Virus record (IMG/VR): IMGVR_UViG_3300046780_000286
Span: 1-52,047 of that record
Length of the DNA: 52,047 bases
Origin: a virus
Reading direction: 5' to 3' (one strand)
Numbering within the stretch: position 1 is the first letter of the stretch; every line of letters begins with the position of its first letter. This document shows positions 40,593 to 48,563 of this stretch, one piece after another. The position numbers and the translations under genes are program-made. The notes below the pieces were generated by a model. The model had not been told where the DNA came from, made no database searches, and saw only the letters and a program-made list of their open reading frames with translations.

Positions 40593-40694
40593 GTCTCTAA
40601 CTTGCTTCTGCTAGAGACGCCAACGGCGGCTCAAAGCGAACAAAGAGTGCAAACTCTCATGTTTCTTTGACCAGTCGTTGGCGTTTTTATTTTT
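40593..40694 (+). ncRNA. Structured leader/terminator before the capsid gene
   Basis: It has GTCTCTA/TAGAGAC (40593-40599 with 40612-40618), then CGCCAACG/CGTTGGCG (40618-40625 with 40676-40683) enclosing nested CAAAG/CTTTG and AGAGT-GCAA-ACTCT, and ends TTTTTATTTTT. The two main stems compete for one base. This looks like a terminator with a large structured loop, either ending the upstream transcript, forming a small RNA, or attenuating capsid expression. Confidence 0.65.
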
Positions 40695-40730
40695 CGCGAA
40701 ACAGTAGCTAATCAGTTAACACTAAATAAT

Positions 40731-42029
40731 ATGCCGGTATTCTATAACCTTGCTCCAACGAATCCGTTGCTGAGCGAAATTCAGAACACAAGCTGGTACA
40801 ATGAGTTGCCGGTTTGGATGGCCATGCAGGAAGTGAACGATCTTATCGACTTTCCTCGCTGGACTAAAAAGTACAAGAAGCGGTCGTGGAAGCCGAACAT
40901 GGGTCCGCTACTCCAGACCGTGATCGCTGAGCGTTCTCCGAAATCTTCTCAGGTCAACACGCCTGCGAACATGAACGAGACCACGCTCTCGACGGTCGTG
41001 GCTCATTACGAGCGCGCGAACTACGCGAACATGAAAGTGCAGAACTTTCAGTCGTTCCAGTTTCATTGGCTTCCTTCGCAGGAAGACTTCCGAACTGGTC
41101 AAGTTGCTACCGCTAAGGACGATCTCATGCGCCAAATCTCTTTTGCGTATGACGACTTCATTCGTTGGCAGGCTTTCAACACCGCGCCGAATGTTTATGT
41201 TGTAGGCAAGGCTGGTGGTGGTCTTACGCCAGTTCTGTACGGTGAAGCTACGCCCACGTCTACTTGGCGTGATGCTAACTTCCTTACCACACAGGGCAAC
41301 AACGTCGGAGCGGTCGGTGCAGGTTTCTTGAACTACGAGCAAATCTGTGCAATCAGGACGATCTTTGAAACCATCGTCGGTGCCACGCCTTGGAATGGTT
41401 CGCCGGGAACTCCGGCCGAGAACGCCACGCTCAAGGGCAAGTTCATCCTGACTGGCGGCTCTGACATCTATGACGCTCTTGCGTTTGATCGTTGGGTCTT
41501 GGACAATCGTCCGATTCAGATGAACCTGCTGAACTCCTTGTTCCGCGGTGCCATCTCGGATAACATCACGTTCCTTCAGGAAAAGTGGCCCATCGCGTTT
41601 ACTGAGGCTGGTGTCCAGCCGCCTGAGGAAATCGAAATGCAGTTGCCGAACCTCACCTATGGTTCGCAGTTCAACTACGAAGTCATTCCTAATCCGGACT
41701 ACGTTAACGCTCCTTATCGCGTTGCGTTCCTTGAGGGAAATGAGCCGAGCGAAATCCTCGAAATTGGCCCGCCGCCCGCGCCGTTCTCCCAGCAGAACAT
41801 CTCGCAAGAGAAGTTCGTGAAGATGAAGTGGAACGGCGAAGTCAAGCTCACCGATAACTTGCTCATTAACTATGGTAACGGAATCACTCCCGATACCAAC
41901 AAGTACGGTGAACTCGTTCAGCTGATCGCTAAGTGTGCGATGGGTTTCGTGCCTAAGAAATCCCGTTGGTGCTTGCCGATTATCTATCGCGTGAATCTCA
42001 CGCCGTCGCTCAATGGCAACGCGGCCTAA
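40731..42029 (+). CDS. Major capsid protein
   Basis: A 432-aa protein directly after the scaffold block, preceded by its own structured intergenic region, as for a highly expressed gene. It has the mixed beta-rich profile of HK97-fold capsids (for example GATPWNGSPGTPAENATLKG and FNYEVIPNPDYVNAPYRV). The codons are among the most GC-rich of the genome, as for strong expression. The GroES-like protein may help fold it. No catalytic motif. Confidence 0.78.
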   Translation: MPVFYNLAPTNPLLSEIQNTSWYNELPVWMAMQEVNDLIDFPRWTKKYKKRSWKPNMGPLLQTVIAERSPKSSQVNTPANMNETTLSTVVAHYERANYANMKVQNFQSFQFHWLPSQEDFRTGQVATAKDDLMRQISFAYDDFIRWQAFNTAPNVYVVGKAGGGLTPVLYGEATPTSTWRDANFLTTQGNNVGAVGAGFLNYEQICAIRTIFETIVGATPWNGSPGTPAENATLKGKFILTGGSDIYDALAFDRWVLDNRPIQMNLLNSLFRGAISDNITFLQEKWPIAFTEAGVQPPEEIEMQLPNLTYGSQFNYEVIPNPDYVNAPYRVAFLEGNEPSEILEIGPPPAPFSQQNISQEKFVKMKWNGEVKLTDNLLINYGNGITPDTNKYGELVQLIAKCAMGFVPKKSRWCLPIIYRVNLTPSLNGNAA

Positions 42030-42054
42030 GTTGTAAACCATAATAATAACTAAA

Positions 42055-42561
42055 ATGAAAAACTATCTTAAGTCTCTCATTCTCGTTGCTCTTGCTTGCT
42101 TCGGCTTGCAGGCGCAGACTATCAGTTCCGGCGCGTTGACCGCCGCGACTAACAATCTCGTTTCGACGACCGGCGTTGCGATTAACGTCTTGACGCTTTT
42201 CGATACGTCCGGTTCGGCGAATCCGATGATTGTTTATGACAACGACGTAGTTACCACGACGAACATTACTCGTCCGGCCTACGTTTCTGTCACCAAGTAC
42301 AACACGAACGTAACCAGCACGTTTACGAATATCTATGGCGTTATTAGCACTAACACCAGCGCATACTTGTACACGCTCTACACGACTAACGCGCAGGCCA
42401 CGGCCGAGGCGAATCGCGTATTGACTGTGGTTGTTCCAGCGAGCGGTAGCGTTACGTTTGATGCTGCTACGTACGGAGTGCTCGGTACCACGCGTGGACT
42501 CGTCATCAAGTCCACGGGTGCTGGCCAGTACCTCACTTCGTTCAAGTCATTGCCTTATTAA
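42055..42561 (+). CDS. Secreted-type protein following the capsid gene
   Basis: A 168-aa protein with a clear Sec signal peptide (MKNYLKSLILVALACFGLQAQ), cleavage expected before or at the AQ. The mature part is a Thr/Asn/Val-rich beta protein with NT repeats (TNVTSTFTNIYGVISTNTS). A decoration protein is expected here, but a signal peptide is not normal for a capsid component. It could be a secreted or envelope-located factor, or an exapted host gene. Confidence 0.6.
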   Translation: MKNYLKSLILVALACFGLQAQTISSGALTAATNNLVSTTGVAINVLTLFDTSGSANPMIVYDNDVVTTTNITRPAYVSVTKYNTNVTSTFTNIYGVISTNTSAYLYTLYTTNAQATAEANRVLTVVVPASGSVTFDAATYGVLGTTRGLVIKSTGAGQYLTSFKSLPY

Positions 42562-42575
42562 GCAATGATCTAACA

Positions 42576-42617
42576 GAGCGATTCAGAAATGGATCGCTCC
42601 AATTAGCTCATTCTTTT
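42576..42617 (+). terminator. Hairpin between secreted protein and fibre-domain genes
   Basis: Stem GAGCGAT/ATCGCTC (7 bp, 10-nt loop) at 42576-42599, followed after 12 nt by TTCTTTTT. It is a weak terminator or RNA processing site. Confidence 0.4.
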
Positions 42618-42629
42618 TCGTTAGTCTCT

Positions 42630-43571
42630 ATGGCTTATTTTAATCTTCGTTGGAATCGGGCAGTTGCCACGTACCAAACCGTGGCCGCTGTTACGACACA
42701 GGTTCTAACGCCTTATGTCCAAAACGAATCTCCTTTAGTTGGCGAGGATGAAGGAGCGATTTTAGTCACACTAGCAGATGACACGTCTGGTGCGACGATT
42801 CGGTATACGATTGACAATACATCAGTAACAGAAGACTCGCCTGAGTATACCGCGCCGTTTGTTGTCTCCTCAGGAACAACCTTTCTCAGGGCAGCAGCGT
42901 TTAAAACTGGCATGGTTGATAGCGACGAAATGCTTGCTATCTACATCATCGGCGAAGTCGCTGATAAAGTCGCCACTCCAACATTCTCGCCCACGAATGG
43001 CAACTTCGCCTCAACAGTTACGGTCACGCTTACTTGCGCGACAGTTGGTGCGGACATGTACTACACGCTCGACGGCACCACACCAAGCATCTTGTCGTTC
43101 CCTTATACGGTTCCTTTCAATCTTGCGGCAACTACGCAAGTTAAAGCTATTGGGATTAAATCCGGTTTAACTGATTCAAACGTGGCTAGCAAAACTTACA
43201 CTAAGACCTCCGCCGCCGAGGCGGTTTATTGGGGACCGACGCCGCTTCGAGTTCTTACCGAAGCTGATGTTCTTGCTCTTGCGAATACCTCGCTTGAACT
43301 TGATTTCTTCCGCACATATCCATTTGGAGGAACAGTAGCAGATTACTTTGCTTGGTGGAGTCCTGATGTGTTTGCAGTTCCTCGTTTAACGGATGGCTTC
43401 TATCTCGCACCGTTCCCGGTTTCTATGGCAACGCCTTCTGAGGGATACGTTGATGGACCTACAAACGGCTGGTACTATTACAATCTGACTGTAAATGGTG
43501 TTCCGGGAAAAGTTTTTGCAACCTTCTTCCAACTCGGTTCGGGATCAACTCAGAACATCGTCGTTCAATGA
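42630..43571 (+). CDS. Virion surface protein with two chitobiase C-terminal-like (Fn3-like) domains
   Basis: A 313-aa protein. Residues about 35-110 and 115-190 each follow the CHB_HEX_C plan: a Pro-rich start (TPTFSPTNGNF), a TLTCAT-type strand, then MYYTLDGTTPS and TQVKAIGIKSGL. The C-terminal 110 residues begin YWGPTPLRVLTEADVLAL and form a domain seen in phage virion proteins. A surface-binding role is inferred. The gene overlaps the spike gene start by ATGA. Confidence 0.6.
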   Translation: MAYFNLRWNRAVATYQTVAAVTTQVLTPYVQNESPLVGEDEGAILVTLADDTSGATIRYTIDNTSVTEDSPEYTAPFVVSSGTTFLRAAAFKTGMVDSDEMLAIYIIGEVADKVATPTFSPTNGNFASTVTVTLTCATVGADMYYTLDGTTPSILSFPYTVPFNLAATTQVKAIGIKSGLTDSNVASKTYTKTSAAEAVYWGPTPLRVLTEADVLALANTSLELDFFRTYPFGGTVADYFAWWSPDVFAVPRLTDGFYLAPFPVSMATPSEGYVDGPTNGWYYYNLTVNGVPGKVFATFFQLGSGSTQNIVVQ

Positions 43572-46500
43572 AATACTTCTTTCTTAGTTCCGTACTAGCC
43601 TTGGTTCTAGCGACGCAACTCAAGGCCCAAATTCCTGGAACCGTTGCAGTCTCTGCTCCGGTCGCCCCACCAGCGACAAATAGTCCTTTTGGCTCAACTG
43701 ATACTCGTTGGGCAAAAGGCGGCTATGGAACATGGGCCACAAACTATAGTCAGTTAACCAACATAAACTGGCGTCCTTCTGCAAGGAAACAAGTGGGAGA
43801 ACAGCAATATGTTGCTGGTTCTGTCTACCAACTTGGACCAGACTTGGTTACTTGGACCAAAGTTGAAGGTAATACTCCCCAACAGTTTGGGGCTAAGGGT
43901 GATGGAACAACGGACGATAGTGCTGCGTTTGTTGCTGCATTTGCTGCCTCAAGGAACGGTACTTTGTACATACCTCCCGGTTCCTACAAACTTCGTCCAT
44001 ACGTAGGAATGTCTCAATACAGCACCTCTCTTGGCGCTGTGTTTGGAACCTACGATTTCGTAATGTCTGTTACGAATGTGAATATAGTTGGAATTGGAAA
44101 CCCAACCATCACGCTAGACCGAAATACTTACGTAACCGACCGACTGGGATTCTTCTACTTCACAGGAAACTGCTCAATTGATGGGGTTCAGTTCGTGTTC
44201 CCTCAGCCGAGCACTGTTGCCCCTGCCTACAACTTGGATGTGGCCGTATTCTCTGGAACAAGCACCAACGACACGGCACGCGTTACGGTCAAAAACTCCT
44301 ATTTTGGTGGTGGGTACACTCAGATTCGACTTAACGATTACATCGAATCGGCTTCGATTACTGAATCTACGATTGCCTGTCGTGTAGCTGGTGGAACGAA
44401 TGGTGGTGCCTATGGCATATTCGTTCTGGACCCGAACTACATGAAGAACATCAACATCGCTGATTGTGTAATCACGAACGATGTTGCGAACACTACCGGT
44501 GCCGATGCGGTAATCTTCAACGTCGATAACATTTCGGGACGCCTGACCGACACAAATTACTGGAGAAACCTTCAGAACTTCCAAGTAGATCACTGCTACA
44601 TTGGCGACTTCACGGGCCACACCAGTGCCTTCGTTCAGGGCGGACTCGGCGTGGCTGGTCCAGTTCAGGGAATGATCTTCTCTCGAAACACAATCCGAAA
44701 CACCAAGAACGCCATCTGGTGCGAATGGTTGTACGACGATACGGCGCATATTGCTCTTCGTTCTGATCCGTGGAGGGTTACTGTCACCGACAACGATATT
44801 GAGTTTACGCACCGAGGAATCTCAATCGAATCGGCTGACTTGGATGAGCGGGATACTACTACTGGATATACCAACAACGTAGACCGGTTGGCCATCGTAT
44901 CGAACAACCGAATGGTTGCTGCCTCAAACAACTACATGGGGTTCAAGTGGGGAATGACAATTTACGGAAATGCTGTAGTGAAAGGAAACCAGATCATCGG
45001 AACCAATTCACCAGTTCCATCTGACCACACAACGTCAGTCCTTGGCATGTCTGGAGTTACTTTTCGAGGCGGTGACATCGTGTTTGAAGGGAATACGGTC
45101 CGTGGTTGGGATAACGGAATGCTTCTTTCAGGAAGCCAGCAGGTTGATACCTACACGATTTCTGGAAACCAGTTCGTGTACAACGCTGCTTCCTACCGCG
45201 TGAACAACGGTGGCAACGCCATCAACAAACCTGTTTACAACATCTACGGAAATTCCCACGACGGAAACAAGTCCCTGTTCCTTTCCGATACCACGGCTAC
45301 TCGTATCGCGGTTCGTGACGAGTGGGTTGTTGGGGAGTTGATAGTTGAAAATGCATGGCTTCGTTCTGGTGCAATGGCGGGATACGGGATTGAGGAGGTT
45401 TCAGGTCTTAAGCACGGATATTTCTCCACCGGAGTTTCCGCCTACTGGCAGCAGTTGGGTGCATTCGCTGGTCAGGATATGCGCCAAGATGGAACTCCTG
45501 CTCGGTATCTAACTACTTGTGGAAACGCATCGTACGATGGTTTCTACATGAACACGAATGCGTTCCAGTACATGTTCACGGGAGTTGCAGGCGATCCCTA
45601 CGTTACGTCAGTAGGTGGTACAAACTTCCCCAGCCAATTCCGACCCGGAACCTTTGTCCAGTTCTATGACGGTGCGAACACGCACTTCTACACAAACACA
45701 TTCGTAATCGCAGTCGATCCGGCCAACTCGCGTTGGTATCTGTCCACGAACTGCCCGGCCAGCTTTACCGGCATGGCAAACTTCCCTATCGCAACACTTG
45801 GCGGAGGTAGGATAGTTGATGGAACTCTCACTGTGAACGGAAACGTTGCGGTAGCTGGTCTGCAAACGATCACCTCAACCAACGGTCAGGCGAACCTGTT
45901 CACGCTTAACACAACCTCCATGACGGATAACCATATTCTCGCCTTCAAAAGCGCGAATCTGACCGAGTGGTATTTGGGTGTGGTTGGATCTACCAAAGAG
46001 TTCCTGCTGGCCGACACGAACAATGTTCCTCGCATGTCGTTTGGAAGAACAACGGGTGTCGAGTTCAATAGCTCGACCTCCTTGGACGCCGTGTTCAGTG
46101 CGTCAGCTACCAACGGCCACGTTGCCCTTCAGTTTCAGCAGCAGAACACGAACTGGTGGTCACTCTACATGCATGAGTCCGAGTACAGCCTTATCATGCT
46201 GGACAGGCTGTTCAATCGAACCTTCCAAGTGGGTCAGGACGGGAAGACGACAACTATCGGACTGGTCACATCCAACCTGTACGCACTCAACTCAACGAAT
46301 GTAAACACACTGACCACCGGACGCCTGACTAGTGTAGGGATGATTACCGCTAGTGCTGGACTGAAAGTTCCCATAGCGTTCAAGTCTTCTAACTTCACGG
46401 TAAGCACAAACGAGCTGGCCCTACTGGTTGATCCGACACTTGGATCAATCACAGTCGCGCTCCCTCCAGCGGCCACCTACTCAGGGCAGGTGTACATGCT

Positions 46501-46648
46501 GATGAACACCGCGCCCGCATCCCTGAATACGGTCACAATCGACCCTGATGGAGCAGAGACGATCAACAACGCAGCGACAAGGGTAGTCACCAATGCCTGC
46601 CAAGTAATCAGCTACGGAACTGGATGGTGGACCCTGAGTAGCAACTGA
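43568..46648 (+). CDS. Tail spike with signal peptide, adaptor domain and pectate-lyase-like beta-helix
   Basis: A 1,026-aa protein. Residues 1-20 are a signal peptide ending LKAQ. Residues 21-105 form an adaptor (NSPFGSTDTRWAKGGYGTW) shared with the fibre at 48564. At about 107 QFGAKGDGTTDDSAAFVAAF marks the start of a Pectate_lyase_3-type right-handed beta-helix, which runs to about 600 with repeated Asn/Ile/Val rungs. The C-terminal third is a beta-rich trimerisation-like region. Such spikes bind and often cleave surface polysaccharide; no catalytic triad can be assigned by eye. Confidence 0.8.
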   Translation: MKYFFLSSVLALVLATQLKAQIPGTVAVSAPVAPPATNSPFGSTDTRWAKGGYGTWATNYSQLTNINWRPSARKQVGEQQYVAGSVYQLGPDLVTWTKVEGNTPQQFGAKGDGTTDDSAAFVAAFAASRNGTLYIPPGSYKLRPYVGMSQYSTSLGAVFGTYDFVMSVTNVNIVGIGNPTITLDRNTYVTDRLGFFYFTGNCSIDGVQFVFPQPSTVAPAYNLDVAVFSGTSTNDTARVTVKNSYFGGGYTQIRLNDYIESASITESTIACRVAGGTNGGAYGIFVLDPNYMKNINIADCVITNDVANTTGADAVIFNVDNISGRLTDTNYWRNLQNFQVDHCYIGDFTGHTSAFVQGGLGVAGPVQGMIFSRNTIRNTKNAIWCEWLYDDTAHIALRSDPWRVTVTDNDIEFTHRGISIESADLDERDTTTGYTNNVDRLAIVSNNRMVAASNNYMGFKWGMTIYGNAVVKGNQIIGTNSPVPSDHTTSVLGMSGVTFRGGDIVFEGNTVRGWDNGMLLSGSQQVDTYTISGNQFVYNAASYRVNNGGNAINKPVYNIYGNSHDGNKSLFLSDTTATRIAVRDEWVVGELIVENAWLRSGAMAGYGIEEVSGLKHGYFSTGVSAYWQQLGAFAGQDMRQDGTPARYLTTCGNASYDGFYMNTNAFQYMFTGVAGDPYVTSVGGTNFPSQFRPGTFVQFYDGANTHFYTNTFVIAVDPANSRWYLSTNCPASFTGMANFPIATLGGGRIVDGTLTVNGNVAVAGLQTITSTNGQANLFTLNTTSMTDNHILAFKSANLTEWYLGVVGSTKEFLLADTNNVPRMSFGRTTGVEFNSSTSLDAVFSASATNGHVALQFQQQNTNWWSLYMHESEYSLIMLDRLFNRTFQVGQDGKTTTIGLVTSNLYALNSTNVNTLTTGRLTSVGMITASAGLKVPIAFKSSNFTVSTNELALLVDPTLGSITVALPPAATYSGQVYMLMNTAPASLNTVTIDPDGAETINNAATRVVTNACQVISYGTGWWTLSSN

Positions 46649-46650
46649 CA

Positions 46651-46809
46651 ATGAGGACCACCATTATCATCGCTTCCATTCTTCTCTGCGCAGGCTGTAC
46701 CGTGATTGCGTGGAACAAAGGAGACGTTCGGGTAGAGGACTCCGACTCCCACAACGCATCCGGAACGAATAACGCTCGAAGTGTGGACCTTACAATTTCT
46801 CCCAGATAA
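46651..46809 (+). CDS. Small lipoprotein, o-spanin candidate
   Basis: A 52-aa protein, below common length cut-offs. The N-terminus is MRTTIIIASILLCAGC, with lipobox LCAGC and Cys16 as the lipidated residue. The mature 37 residues are polar (VRVEDSDSHNASGTNNARSV). It starts 3 nt after the spike stop and lies before a membrane-anchored coiled-coil gene. A lipoprotein next to such a protein is the usual spanin pair, but it lacks the Pro-rich stretch of many o-spanins. Confidence 0.6.
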   Translation: MRTTIIIASILLCAGCTVIAWNKGDVRVEDSDSHNASGTNNARSVDLTISPR

Positions 46810-46840
46810 GAAAAACACCATACAACCATGAAAGACAACC

Positions 46841-47122
46841 ATGATGGCAAAAGAGACAGTAGAAAACTTCAAAAGCCTTACAGACATTGCGTTCAAATGG
46901 GGTTACCTGATCCTATTCTGCCTAGTGTTTTACTTCCGAAGTTCGTTTGCGAACAAGGATGAGTTCAACCAGTTACGAGACAGCGTAAATCTTCTTATTG
47001 AGAGACAGAAGCACGACGAGATTCAGGATCGACAGATTCTTGATCTAGGTAACCGGGTTCGGGACATCGAACTTCAGCGAGTAGCCGGAGATTCACGATA
47101 CAATCAAGCCTACCCAAAATGA
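46841..47122 (+). CDS. Membrane-anchored coiled-coil protein, i-spanin candidate
   Basis: A 93-aa protein (ATG 46841 or 46844). One transmembrane segment at about 18-34 (FKWGYLILFCLVFYF) is followed by a charged coiled coil (NLLIERQKHDEIQDRQILDL). This N-in, single-pass, periplasmic coiled-coil plan is that of i-spanins, and the upstream lipoprotein would be its partner. A holin is an alternative. It overlaps the next gene by ATGA. Confidence 0.55.
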   Translation: MMAKETVENFKSLTDIAFKWGYLILFCLVFYFRSSFANKDEFNQLRDSVNLLIERQKHDEIQDRQILDLGNRVRDIELQRVAGDSRYNQAYPK

Positions 47123-47349
47123 AGAAACTTACCCAAGACGAAAAGGAGCACATCGAAATCACTAAGCACCTGCACGCATTGCGAAAACTGATCGGGACAC
47201 CGTTCTCGCTAAACGTAAACGGAGGTGGCCCGTTGCTGATCCTGAATCCGGGTGATCCAATCCCTCCTGACGAAGACTCTCCTGTAGTCGGTCCTAAAAT
47301 CCACAACGACACCCCTGCCGGCAAAGGCAAAACCGTCATCATGGCATGA
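47119..47349 (+). CDS. Hypothetical 76-aa protein
   Basis: A soluble protein with a helical start (MKKLTQDEKEHIEITKHLHA) and a Pro/Gly-rich end (PGDPIPPDEDSPVVGPKI). It is coupled by ATGA on both sides. No family recognised. Confidence 0.6.
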   Translation: MKKLTQDEKEHIEITKHLHALRKLIGTPFSLNVNGGGPLLILNPGDPIPPDEDSPVVGPKIHNDTPAGKGKTVIMA

Positions 47350-48353
47350 ACACACTTCTCTTAGTTGTCGAACAACCTCTCCTTCCGCAGATTACTTCTA
47401 GTCTTGATACGTACTCAAAAGAGAGAATGGAGGCCGGCTACACTGTTCGAGTCATAGCTGCACCGACCTTTCCTGATTCTATTCAGTCCGCGAATTGGAT
47501 CAGGTCGAACATATGGCCGATTCTGGATACGAATACATCCGTGTTTCTCATCGGAAACGTGCCTATGCCCAGAAGCGGAATGCTTCTGAATCCTGACGGT
47601 CATGTTACTTGGGGTGCATACAGCGCGCCGGCATATTACGTAACGCCTTCGGACAAATGGGCCGATCAGTGGTCTAATGGCGTGAAGGGTTCATTTGGTA
47701 ACTTGCCGAATGATGGCAAATTTGATAATGATACACTTCCAGCCAAACCGATCTGTGGTCTAGGAATGTTGACCTTCGGTAAGATTGCCAATGAGTCTGT
47801 TGTAGCTGATGCGTACTTCAAGCGTTTATCTGACTATAGGGCTGGAAAGTGGAACGTCCTGCCAGTTGCCACCTATGCCTACGCCGCGAATGCCACCCAA
47901 TGGGCGCAGGCACCGGCCACAATTCCTAAGATGCAATCCGTCTTTGCTTCTGGAGTAAAGTACAAAGCTGAGGGAGCCTTGCTGAAAGCTACCACGAAAG
48001 GTCAGCCATCCGTTCAAGTCATTCTCCTCAAGACTGCAAACTACGCATCGGTTCTTTGGAAATGCCAAGAACCACCGTCTGTTGCATGGGAAGCGTACAA
48101 CTCTGGACAGTTTGAACTAAGAGTCTCACCACATTGCGCTGACGTGTTTGCTTCAATCCGCGCGGCAAAGGGTCCATTAGTTATTGCGCTGAATCATCCC
48201 GATTGGACTTTAGACCTTAAAGCCGGCGAGACTTGGGGGAACATTTGGAAGAACACTTTCTCGAAACCTAATGCACCGACTTGGTCTTGGGTCATGGGTG
48301 ATCCTACGATTGTTCTTGCGGGTGCGAAACCGTTTATAATCTCCGACAAATGA
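47346..48353 (+). CDS. C25-peptidase-like (caspase-fold) protein
   Basis: A 335-aa protein. It follows the plan of C25/gingipain-type and related secreted proteins: a start TLLLVVEQPLLPQI, FLIGNVPMPRSG (67-78) then NPDGH (82-86) and an AYYVTPSDKWAD loop (96-107), GLGMLTFGKI (138-147), FKRLSDYRAGKWN (158-170), and VMGDPTIVL (316-324). The first and last of these are the most telling. No clear His-Cys dyad is visible (Cys137, Cys274 and others), so activity is doubtful, and there is no signal peptide. It could be a lysis or receptor-processing factor. Confidence 0.5.
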   Translation: MNTLLLVVEQPLLPQITSSLDTYSKERMEAGYTVRVIAAPTFPDSIQSANWIRSNIWPILDTNTSVFLIGNVPMPRSGMLLNPDGHVTWGAYSAPAYYVTPSDKWADQWSNGVKGSFGNLPNDGKFDNDTLPAKPICGLGMLTFGKIANESVVADAYFKRLSDYRAGKWNVLPVATYAYAANATQWAQAPATIPKMQSVFASGVKYKAEGALLKATTKGQPSVQVILLKTANYASVLWKCQEPPSVAWEAYNSGQFELRVSPHCADVFASIRAAKGPLVIALNHPDWTLDLKAGETWGNIWKNTFSKPNAPTWSWVMGDPTIVLAGAKPFIISDK

Positions 48354-48562
48354 AAGACTGGACGCCACGTGACATCGCCAACATCATGGTCATTGGAACC
48401 GTGTGCGTGATTTTACTCACAATCGAAGCTGGGATAGTTTGGCGCTCTACGCCATCAGACGTCTCCGAATCGCGCGGTCTTCTTACAGATACAGTTAGCC
48501 TAGTTATTGGTCTTGTAGCCGGTTACTTTATTCGGCATAGCGACGGAGATAAAAAACCCTAG
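48350..48562 (+). CDS. Holin candidate, two transmembrane segments
   Basis: A 70-aa protein with segments [20 protein letters not shown] (about 9-28) and [14 protein letters not shown] (about 48-61) and a charged tail SDGDKKP. This is the size and layout of class II holins. It overlaps the upstream gene by ATGA and is 1 nt before the fibre gene. Confidence 0.65.
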   Translation: MKDWTPRDIANIMVIGTVCVILLTIEAGIVWRSTPSDVSESRGLLTDTVSLVIGLVAGYFIRHSDGDKKP

Positions 48563-48563
48563 T

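Noticed and set aside
40908-42041. A 377-codon frame antisense to the capsid gene
   Set aside because: It mirrors the strongly biased codons of the capsid gene and is Arg/Val-rich without any domain; a shadow frame.
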